Shown one piece after another: positions 35,386-46,400 of a stretch of DNA of 64,000 nt. The notes beneath the pieces are model-generated. The model did not search any database. It was not told the origin of the DNA and saw nothing but the letters and a program-made list of their open reading frames with translations. Each line of letters starts with the position of its first letter. Within the stretch, counting starts at the first letter, position 1. Source of the DNA: Pelodera strongyloides (Eukaryota; Nematoda; Chromadorea; Rhabditida; Rhabditidae); contig JAANDG010000009.1 in assembly GCA_036852015.1 (NCBI GenBank), forward strand, positions 248,001 to 312,000, written 5' to 3'. A program made the position numbers and the translations under genes.

Positions 35386-36134
35386 CCCACGTTCCTCCTC
35401 AATTTCTATTCTCTCCTTGGGGATGCTCCCTATTTTTTACTGCTTGGCGTGGTGCCCAATTCCATGAGCGAATTAGTTGGTATGCTTTTTTAACTCCAAT
35501 CAACGGTGAATAAACAAGCCACAAAATTGGAAGTTGTCAGCATCTATCAAAGCGCTGTCAAATATTTCTTGGGAAAGGCATTAACAGTGAAATTTGTGAG
35601 CCGATTTCAAAAACCGGTCGGTATTTCGCTTTAATTACATAAAATAAAAAATGGCCCCCACACCAGCAACGAAGCGGCAGAATAAGTGTATCCTTTAGCC
35701 TTAGTCTTTAGGTTGGTTATTAATTAAATAAACAAATGAAAAATAAGGGGCATAGGTGATGTATAAATTAGTATTCGATGATGTGGAAAGAAATAAGAGC
35801 ACAAAGAACACAAACAATTGACATAAGAAATGAGATTGGCATTGTGTTATCTTTTGATAAGAAAAACCGGCCGCTTGTAGTGAATATATACGCATATAAC
35901 ACAAAACATAAAGGATTATAAAGTTGCAAGTTGCGTTGCATTATTATTATTTTTTATGTTTTGTAAATGTTCATTACACTTTTCCTCTTTATCCTGTTTT
36001 GAAAAGCACGTTATATTTGGTGAAGCATGCACATGTTTTTAGAAGTCAAATAAAATTAAAAATCACAGAATTAACTAATTTACATTGTTTATTAAACCAT
36101 ACATTCTTTCTCATGCCCTCATGCACACATAAGG

Positions 36135-36300
36135 CTAAAGCGAAATATCAGCCGGTTTTTCAAATGTACCGCGGTCACTTCATTCTTATGGTATTTATGC
36201 GATGTGGGATCGAATTGTAAATTATTCTTATTTGCGTATGATGCAGAAAACTGCAAGTGTGTCCGATGCGTATCAAAACCGGCCACTATTTCACTTTAAA
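36135..36300. repeat. Family A MITE
   Basis: Left end CTAAAGCGAAATATCAGCCG and GTTTTTCAAATGTACCGCGG; right end GATGCGTATCAAAACCGGCC and ACTATTTCACTTTAAA. A lone right-end fragment (TTTCAAAAACCGGTCGGTAT) lies at 35604-35623. Confidence 0.8.
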
Positions 36301-37415
36301 ATTTCGCCGATTAAAATAATTTTTGTTAACAATAGCTGCACCTATTATATAATAGGGCGTGGTGTGCTCGTAAATCTGTGGAATGGTGTGTTGAACATAT
36401 TGTGCATCATGTCTGTCAGTATCACATCCAACAGGTAAACAAGTGAAAAAATGTTTATGTTACGATACAAAGACTCCGCCCATGTGTAATTGAAATTGAG
36501 AAAATCTACGACATTATTGTTGTTGCTCATTGTGACGGCACAGGGCCATTAAAAATATGCTGAATTTCAATAGGGTTTGATTCCGCTTTAGACGCTCAAG
36601 CTCAAGTAGTGTAAAGTAAAAATAGTACAAGCGTATTGAGAACATTCGAACTAATGAGCATTTTTTTAATTTGCAATATTTCCCATTACGAAGTGATTCA
36701 ACTTCAAACTTTACGAATTCTTTCTTAATTGTGAGAAAAAATAGACCGTTAAATAATCATGAGATTTTTCGTCGGCCATCCAGATAATCACCAAAAGCTT
36801 ATGAAATGGATTAAAATTCATGGCTCAAATAGATGAGAGTAAATGCTAAGAAAACACAGCACCGAACAAAAAAAAGTGCGAAGACAAGGCAGTAAAAAGT
36901 GCACAGACAAAAGCGATTTATAATGATACGAACTTACCGACACAGAATAAAATGTTTGAAGCAAAATCTACCGTAAATTTCGCCTGTTTCACCAGAGCAG
37001 CTTTCCCCCAGCGTATAGTGGAATAATGCTATATTCCGTAGCACTGTAAAACATCGAAAGCCTGCTAAATCCGGTCGTTGACGATCTCCTTGGCGCAGTT
37101 ACACTGTTTCAGCGTTTTTGTGTTTCTGTTGGTGGATTACGTGGAGTGGGTAGGAGTTCACATCCTCTGTCATGTGGAAAAGTTGTTCCAGATTATTTAT
37201 TCTTACATGACATCTTGGCACATGGAACGACATTGTATTATAGCATGCCGTAGGTGATTCTCTCTCTCTATCAGAATGGGGTACACATAGCGGAGGATGG
37301 GGTGTAAGGACATGCTGTCGTACTGCTTTTCTGGTAGGTCATGGGTCATGGTACTCTGCATTCATTCCACAACCTGACAAACCATCCACTGACGAACAGC
37401 TGTTTCATCCGTGCG

Positions 37416-40400
37416 TTATAATCCGGTCTCACTCGTACTTTTAGCGACATTCAAGAACGTCTCCTCAAAGGGTGACTGCGTAAGAGTGAAGTCCTTCGCT
37501 TTCACAAATCTGGCCACAGAACTTGCTCGATTCCACAAAGAAGACCATGTACTGTGATCTGATTTTACCTGTAAAATGATCGACATCATTAGCGACAAAT
37601 TGTATCCATTGTTTGCGGTTACTTATAATCCACTGTATGGATGTAAGTTGCAAAAGTATGAAGAACTTGATGAACCTCTACATAACCTGTTTAGCAAGAC
37701 ATCACACCTTCCATTTTGATGTCATAGTATTCGTTTGCGATGATATCTTTATAGCTCCTGGGAAGTAATCTTCCACTTCGTAATCAATACACTCCGGTTT
37801 ACTGTTGTCATCCAGTAAGAGAGTCAGAACACAATAGGGGCTGTACCTGAAAGAAGACGATTGAACAAATTAGCACGATAATTCGTCAATGTTTTCCTCA
37901 TTCCTCAAATACTTACACTGCACATAATTACGTACGTTGCACAATTACGCGTAAGCGTTTCATATGCCTGATTGTACTCAAAGCGCCTGCATATCGAATC
38001 CTTATGACTGGAAAATCAGCACGTCACCCAAAAAGGGTAGCCTTCACGAAGCTGTATTTGGAAAAAGAGAAACATCCGGTAAGGAACTGACTGTGACTTT
38101 AAATGTTGTGGGGCAGCGCAAGCTTCTGCTGCCAGCTTGCCCTTATTTAAGATGCCCACACGTGTGCATAGCATTTCACACTCGGTCATAGAGTGTGATG
38201 TTAACATGATAGAGGCTTGATCTTGCTGTCGCATCTTGCTCAAATCAGTCCAAATATTATTTCGGGCCTAAAGATAAATTATTGTTACGGCATACAACCA
38301 AATCAACATATATGACTTGTTCGGCAGATGTTCGTTAAAGCGGTATTGTACCTTGTTTTGAGTTAGTAAAGGGGACCACCCAGGGGGCCACCCAACCAGC
38401 TGTTGCGGCTGCGTTGCGCCCTTTCTTTGTAAGCCCAGTGATCATGTTGTTTGGTCTTTTGATATGCTAATTTGTGCTAATGATCTGATCACCTCTCCGT
38501 TATCATTCGCGAACATCTACCACCCCTGTGGGTATTTTGACCATCTGGTGTTCACTACATAAGAGAGCGAAAACGCTTAGTCTTTGTCGAAAGTCTCAGT
38601 CTCAGTCGAAGTCTTCAGTCACGTCTATCATTCTCATTTTATAATGTAGTACTGTGCCTTGTACCGGGTAACTACTGTATTCTCTATCTCACTCGTTGAT
38701 TGTACGGTATGGCTTTTGTAGTTCCTCTACCGTAGTCTAAAATTTTTGTGATTTATAAGTCTTTAGAATTCTTACCTTGTTCTAGTACGCTTTCTAGTCA
38801 TTTTTATATTTCTATTTTAATAAACACTTACAACATTAACTTGCAACTTTCAATCAAAGTGGACTTACGTCCCTAATTAATACTTTGTTTGCTTGTAATT
38901 GTTGTTTCGTATTTTATTGCATTTATTGTAGAATGTCCCACTAGCAGTAACTTAGAACGAGGGTAGACCAAACAGGGACGACTCACATTTGTTCACACTT
39001 AAGTATTTAAGCTATGTGTAACTAATTTTAATTGTGAGTTTCATATGTATAATTGTTATTTAGCGTCGCAAGGCTGAAGGGGGTCCTGGCTCAAGCCACA
39101 GACCCAGCCTATTGTTTATCGATTGATATCATATCACATCTTTGTTAACTCTCCACTTATAACATACCTCCTCTTATATCCAACTGGGGGCCGACAGCGG
39201 CTATCCTAACCTATTTTATTGCTAGTTTTTTTTTTGCTTACCCGGTACAGTACATTTATTTTGTCGCATCTTCTTCTTCTTTTCTCTTCCTGTGATGTTT
39301 CTTTTGTTTGGAGTTCATGTATGGTTGCCTGACCGCCCCGCAGTCCCCAACCGAACTCAAAAAAAAACATTTTTGCACTAAGTTTTTCCTCACAGAGATT
39401 GCTTGGCTTGCTCCGCAACCCCCAATCTGAGCCAAAAACGTTCTACCTCTCGTCAGTGCTCCGCCTGGCCAAGTAGACTTTGGGTGCTTTCTCCATTGTG
39501 GAGAATCTAGCCGGTGGCTATTCTAGTCTCTGGGACCCGGTTCTGCAGCCATTTTGGTTGTGGATCTGGTGTTTCATGGGAACTAGTTTTGGCACAAGGC
39601 GATCTCGTAATGTCCGTGAGGGCTTACTTGATTGTCGGACACTGGTCTAGTTCTCTGCAAGGTGGTCACTGTGCATCAGATCGGGTCTTTTTTTGGGGCG
39701 CGCGGTCTATGTATTCAGTGCCACCAGGAGCTATCATTGCCTGATGGTCTGTGTAGGGGCGAAGCCTTGTGACACTGCCTGACGGGGGCTATTGATGCTC
39801 TTTGGAGGAAGTCACGTTAACCAAAGTCTACGAGAGGATCCGACACGATGGAATCCAGGACGACATGGAGGATAAGAAGAAATGAACTGAGTCAGTGCGC
39901 CGCCTGGCCAATACGACGACGACCACATGGACATGCAGATACTCGTCAGCGCATGGATACCGAAGAGCACGAGACCAGTATATATCTAGAGATGTACTCT
40001 ACCAGAGGCCAGTACGGGATACGGTCAGCTGTGCATTACGCCCTTGTGTGTTCAGACGGAGATTGAACACAAGGAAAATCCATTATATGCTTATGGATGC
40101 CGATGTGCTCTGGACATGCTGTATCTGACCGTGACTATGACGACGAGCTGAACCACCTCGCTACCGAGGATATTGCCGACGACCACAAGGACGAGTTCAT
40201 CCACCACGATGACCTCGTCGTCATCGAGGAGGTTGACCAGACTAAGATGGACGATATCATCGCCCACGACGTCATGGATAACATCGGCCACGACGACGAG
40301 TACACCGACGTCGATCTCGCCCACGCTAACATTGACCACGTCGTCAAGAACAACGACGTGGATGTCCTCAACGATAATGTTGTCAACCATGATGACGATA

Positions 40401-43400
40401 CTAATGTTCAACTTTTTTATGTTGTGCACATCAACGATGCCGACGATAGCGATACTGAACTTGATGTCAGGGATGAAGACGATGCACTCTACGATGCCAC
40501 TGATGTGACAACATTCCTAATCAATGCAGTTGTGGACACTAGAGGTAGAGGAGGAGGACACAACTGTTTTATCAATAACGATCAAGTGAATGGACAGCTA
40601 TGATTTCTTCACTCTGATATTGCTGAATTGTCTCGACGGTGGATATGGATAGAGCATTCTAATGGCTCTTATTCCCTCGAAGACTATGTTTATGAATTCA
40701 CTGATAGTGCTGAACTATTGTTAAAGCGAAATGCTAGCCCCTTTGGAAAATTTGCATATGATAAGCAAATCCTATGTATCCTATGCTAATCGTGTATGAT
40801 TGCCGTGGACGATCGTACAAAATTAGCATAGGATACATAGGATTTGCTTATCATATGCAAATTTTAAAAAGGGGCTAGCATTTCGCTTTAAGCTATGAAC
40901 GTGAAATTCGAGAGAAGACCCACTGAAACGCTGTATGTGCAGACAATGCTACTATTTCGATGAACTAACTCCGATGAACTGATGTAATTCTCTGTGATGT
41001 CGACTTCACATTGAGAGCACACCGATAATGGAGATGTGTCTACTTGGGATCGCTGGAGATGCCCTTTAAGGAAAGGCAACATAATTCATTCTCGCTAATG
41101 TTGAAGCGAAGTGAGGAGTGATGGATGTATTGCTGTGCTGGAAAGCCGCACGTTGCGCGGCCTGAGGCTAATGGAATGTTTCTACTACTCTACACTCAAC
41201 GACGATATGTTGCGATGCAAGTTGTCACCCAAGATACTATTGTGTTGATTCAAGGAAGTGTTATTTGACACTTCAAGGAGTTCATCGAATTAATGCATAT
41301 TCTACTGAGACTGCTTCTTTGAGAAAGCATCAGTAAAACAATGACAATGATTGTCATTTGTACTTACACGGAAATGTGTATATAGCTATTTATTCTGCTA
41401 TGTCTGCTCTATTGGACGGGCAGATTGGATTACTGTTTCGTAAATGAACAGTATGACGGGTACGTAGGCCGCACGGAACCAAGGAGGTTTGTGGTGTGCG
41501 GTTGAAGAGTAGCTGTCAAGGATGTGAAGCAGGGCATTGGCCGCTGGCTTTCACGATGATTCTGAGGAATCAGGTCAATCAGGTGTTGCTGAGGCAACGT
41601 AGAGCAAGGAAGCTCTTGAAGTCTCGTCTGGAGGATGAGCATTGCTAGTTTGGGTACGTAAATGACCAACTAGTCGGAGGAGTTGCAGTGAGGCAGCTCA
41701 GAAATCGTGGCAAGCCTGCTTTGGAAGCATGGGCTCAAGTATTCGGATGCCGCAATTTACAAATGCTACGTAAAAGCAAGGTGAAGGTCACTGACGAGTG
41801 TACGCTTGAAAAAAATCTTGCAGAGGATACTGTCGGAGCGCAGGACCTCAATGTGCAGTCGGAGGGTATGCTAAGCGCTGCCAATGATGCACAGCCACGC
41901 GAAACCAATATCCCGATGGTGGATCAAATATTGGAGGTTCGATCTCATACCCCTACGGGCAGTGTATGGAGATGCGACCTATCGTTTTGTCTGAGAGAGG
42001 ATAGCTACAGAGCTAGTCCTGAAAGGCAGTGTGGCATATATGGAAGCCGAGTTTACTGTCGACGTTGGTGCGCCCATTCGAAGTATCTCACGAGGGTTTC
42101 TAACGGATACACACGCAGGCTGAGGTCTTTGCGTTGTGCAGGAAGAACAATGGAGGAATCCGAGGATTCCAGGAGAACGGATCAGTACGGCCGGAGATGG
42201 ACATGTACGTGATCACAGGAGATAATTTCACGTTATAATGGAAATGAACGAAAAGCTGGAGTCAACAACTACTTGTGTTATCATGCAAGCCTCTGCTTAT
42301 AAATCGAAACAATGCATACTAATCGGCAGTCAGGTAGTCTCTCTTGTCTTGACTACACCGATTATATGAAATTGTTTGCGAGTTGCTTGATCTATTGTCA
42401 CCGTGAACGTTTACGTGTAGACTTTATACAGCTATGTGAACAAAATTAATGCATACTAGTCGGTAGTTCGAGCACTTGCCTTGAACGTGGCGATGACTAC
42501 ACCGAGATGCACAGTGTTATTCAAGCCCACACCTTTTATTCGCGATTATCTGCGAATTGCGTGATGTTTTGTGCACCTATGCTAAATACTTTTATTCCCG
42601 TGATGGTTTGCGGGCATTTCGATTCACAAAGCTTGCAGAGAAGGCTAATCCTAAGAAGAGGAGAGCGTGAACATGTAGGAGGTAGGAGGAGAGTCTGTTG
42701 GAGAATTTTATATTCTCGAGTGGAAATGGAGAGCGTACTCCTTAACTCGAGATGCAACTTAAAAAGCGCACATTCAACAGATGCCGTACCAGTTAGTTGC
42801 CGAAACACTAACTCGTGTGACGAGTACAGGAAACTGAAGAACAAAACCTTATGCGAAGGTTCCGTGAAGCTGAAGTGATGGAAGACGACTCAAATGCAGA
42901 AGAACATTTTCCCGCCCGAGAGGATTCTAAGGATTCATCGCGCGGACGCTCTTATTTGTAAGAAGAGGAGAGTAAAGGGGACTACCCAACCAGCTGTTGC
43001 GGCTGCGTTGCGCCCTTTCTTTGTAAGCCCAGTGATCATGTTGTTTGGTCTTTTGATATGCTAATTTGTGCTAATGATCTGATCACCTCTCCGTTATCAT
43101 TCGCGAACAGCTGCCACCACTGTGGGTATTTTGACCATCTGGTGTTCACTACATAAGAGAGCGAAAACGCTTAGTCTTTGTCGAAAGTCTCAGTCTCAGA
43201 CGAAGTCTTCAGTCACGTCTATCATTCTCATTTTATAATGTAGTACTGTACCTTGTACGGGGTAACTACTGTATTCTCTATTTCTCACTCGTTGATTGTA
43301 CGGTATGGCTTTTGTAGTTCCTCTACCGTAGTCTAACATTTTTGTGATTTATAAGTCTTTAGAATTCTTACCTTATTCTAGTACGCTTTCTAGTCATTTT

Positions 43401-46400
43401 TATATTTCTATTTTAATAAACACTTACAACATTAACTTGCAACTTTCAATCAAAGTGGACTTACGTCCCTAATTAATACTTTGTTTGCTTGTAATTGTTG
43501 CGTATTTTATTGCATTTATTGTAGAATGTCCCACTAGCAGTAACTTAGAACCAGGGTAGACCGAACAGGGACGACTCACATTTGTTCACACTTAAGTATT
43601 TAAGCTATGTGTAACTAATTTTAATTGTGAGTTTCGTATGTATAATTGTTATTTAGCGTCGCGAGGCTTGAAGGGGTCTTGGCTTTGGGGAAGTCATGAC
43701 CTAGCCATTTTTCATGCCTTATCTAATTAATACGTTTGTTCGCTTGCATTTGTTATTGTTGTATTTTTGTAACTAGTATTCCTTCCAACTAGTTTTTTCA
43801 CCAGCAATAGTTTGAAAAAAAAAGAGAAAAACAATGAAAACATCAAAAAACTAGTAAATAAACACATCCGCCACAAGAAGAAACAAAAGTTTCCGTTTTG
43901 TATGGAAAACTCAATTTCTGTGCCCTCAACCCGCTTTTTGCCTTCCCATGGCACTACGAGGATTTAAATTTCCCGCCACGAAAGAACAAGAGATTGGCGG
44001 GAGTTGGGTGGTTAGAGTGTGAAAAGTGTTAGACAGGAGGCGTGTGGCGAAAGAGGAGGTACAATACAGCTTTAACCGGGTATGGTTTTAAGCATAACTG
44101 ATTTGCGATGCCGTGCCTACCCCAAATGGAAATGAAAGAAATTATAAACAACCGAAAAAATACACACTATAGGATTCCTAAACGGGTAGATCATTATAAA
44201 AACTGAGACATTATCGGAGAAAATTGAAGAGAAAAGTTGACCTTGGCGTCGATACCGGCTGTGGGTTCATCAAGAACAATCAATGGTGCCCTAGCAACCA
44301 GGGCTGCCGCGAGACTGATGCGCCGGCGCTGACCTCCACTAAAGAAATGCGTTTAATATGTTTAAACATTGAATGGCTCGCAACCCAGCAGGGAAAGCAG
44401 AACCCAAAGAAACTCTCAGCTAGGTGCTAGCAAATCGATATACTCACGATTAACAGCAACATAAAGCACTACCTGCAATTCATGAGAAGCTTATTTCCTT
44501 TAGACTCCATTCCGACTCTTTTCAAAACCTGCAAGGCCTTCTTTGTTGGGTTCCTATATCCATGTAGTCCTGCTAAGATCTCCAGTGTCTCCCGCCCAGT
44601 CAACACCAGGAGGAGGGCGTCAAATTGAGGACAATATCCCAACACCTAGACTTTCTATACTTGTACCAGTCGGCTCACGCCGCCTGAGGCGACTTACATG
44701 GAAATATGATTGGTTTAGCATGGGCATTATATACAAAGCTTCAAACGTATCATAAGAAATTCACATAGTAGGAAACAATTGCATATGCATACTTCGACAT
44801 TGTGCTGCGAAACTCTTTTTATACCCGAACGCGAAATTTGCATTTCCGTAACGCACATCGGTATGCAAATTAGGCTACAGTTACTCTTTTATATAATAAG
44901 ATAACGCCAAATCTACATAAGATTGAGATAGAATTGCTAAGTCAACTCTTCTTAAAGCGAAATACGGCCGGTTTTTGAAACACATCGATTAGCATTCTTA
45001 TGCAACTGGAGCAAATAAACATAAAATAGAATAAAAAATCGAGATAATTCGACTTAGCATAAATACGTCAAAATTCAGCATGCGTTTCAAAAACCGGCCA
45101 GTATTTCGCTTTAACCACAAAGCTATGCGCAGAAGAACTTACATCATTTTTCTCAAGTAGTCCCTCTGTTGGTCGCTTCCGTTTCGTAACCATGTCGAAG
45201 ATGGTGGTCTTACCTGCTCCGTTAGGCCCTGAACAGATATCACTCTTGCACCATTTTTTACGTGGTGCGCCAATGCGCCAATGACATTTTTTCCCATTAA
45301 AACTTGGTTCCACAATAACAACTAAATAACAAATTACCTAACAATCCGAAACATTCCAGGTTTTTAATATCAAAGTTGACCTCGTCGACAGCGCGAAAAC
45401 TTCCAAACTTCTTAGTGAGACCAGTCGCCTAAACAGAGAAATTGGAATAGTAAAACAGTTGGAAAACAATTAATGAAATGTTAATCACGCTATTCCAAAT
45501 TTAATAGATATAATAAGGACAAGAAGGCTCAGGTCCACGCAGGAAAGGTGTGCTACATTCTAAAAACTTCCGGTTCTAGCCCGGTTTATCTCTGGGGATC
45601 GAGTTTTGACAATAACTTCCACAATTCGCTACAGTAAGAGATACGTTGTTCGCAGTCAGAATTGCGAAAATTCCTGAAGCTTTTTCATATAAAGACATAA
45701 CATAACTTTGTTTACACGGGCCTTTAAAATAAAAACTGCATCGGAAAATGAAAATTACCTTAAGAGCCACGTTGTCGAGCTCCACTGCTTCCTCCGCTTC
45801 TCTTTCAGTAATCGTCCCGTCTGTGGCGCCGCAACTGCTCACTTTCTAAGCGAACACAACTGTGTTTGCTTCAAAATGGACAGGAAACAGAAACAAAGCA
45901 TCTACTTCTCTCAATTTAATGCCACGCTACATATATATAAAACGTGTTCTAATTGTAAGCAACTCTAACCCTCCATCTCGAACTGTCTGCTAACAGCAAT
46001 TCTCGGAGCGGTTTCCTTGCTTCCGGGATAAAAGCATTCTGCATTTCGTCCTGTATTCTGTTGTAGCCTTTCAGCCAAGTTACTGGTTCGGCGCTCGACA
46101 TACGCGATAATAGTCTTATTCTTTTTTCGCTACCAGTCACTGATTCGGCACTCGACATACGCGATACTAGTCCACTTGCTAGTGTTATACATTCTTCGCT
46201 ACCAGTATATACGCTTTCCGTCATTTCCAACATGTCTATTTGTTGTTCCATCCGAGAACGGAGGTCAGCGGTACTGGCAGCCTGAGATAGAAGAATATTA
46301 GTATTGAAAAAAATAATAACGTTTTTGAATAAAACAGTTGCACCAATATTATTTCATGGAATTGCAGACGTTCACAGAAAGAAATGGTAAGTGATCGCTA

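Larger units (their letters stand above)
34238..37415. other. Region between CLASP start and ABCA stop
   Basis: Presumed CLASP promoter and 5' UTR plus ABCA 3' flank, the two genes being head-to-tail on the minus strand. It contains strongly GA-rich tracts at 34874-35003 and 35145-35385, polypurine on the plus strand and so CT-rich on the CLASP sense strand, plus a family A fragment (35598-35637) and a full family A copy (36135-36300). Otherwise it is AT-rich with no recognisable exon. Candidate splice-like words near 36940-37050 could belong to an untranslated CLASP exon, unproven. Confidence 0.5.
38366..43684 (+). mobile_element. Non-autonomous LTR retrotransposon, about 5.3 kb
   Basis: Two direct LTRs (38366-39092 and 42971-43684) flank an internal region of about 3.9 kb. 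The purine run AAGAAGAGGAGAG just before the 3' LTR is a polypurine tract, which fixes plus orientation. The internal region has one long Asp-rich ORF and several shorter frames, but I find no reverse transcriptase, RNase H, protease or integrase motif, so it would depend on a helper element (LARD-like). No clear primer binding site or target duplication was recognised. The element sits in an ABCA intron, antisense to that gene. Confidence 0.85.
37416..46281 (-). other. ABCA: ABCA linker and NBD2 block (8-9 exons)
   Basis: Exons: 45970-46281, 45759-45845, 45338-45428, 45143-45228, 44473-44645, 44242-44338, 38098-38267, 37708-37846, 37416-37568. Readings: [20 protein letters not shown]; Walker [22 protein letters not shown]-loop [20 protein letters not shown]; signature [18 protein letters not shown], Walker [16 protein letters not shown]-loop [20 protein letters not shown]; then [18 protein letters not shown] and the C-terminal [17 protein letters not shown] and stop. 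Exon 45970-46281 is a Ser/Glu-rich linker with an internal duplication. Walker B and H-loop are split by an intron of about 6 kb holding an LTR retrotransposon. A further linker exon may lie at 46540-46650. Confidence 0.9.

Noticed and set aside
40091..40508. Overlapping antisense and alternative-frame ORFs at the Asp-rich locus (Val-rich and Ser/Thr-rich)
   Set aside because: They stay open only because GAC/GAT-rich sequence lacks stops in other frames; the 40097-40603 frame is the longest and lies on the element's sense strand.
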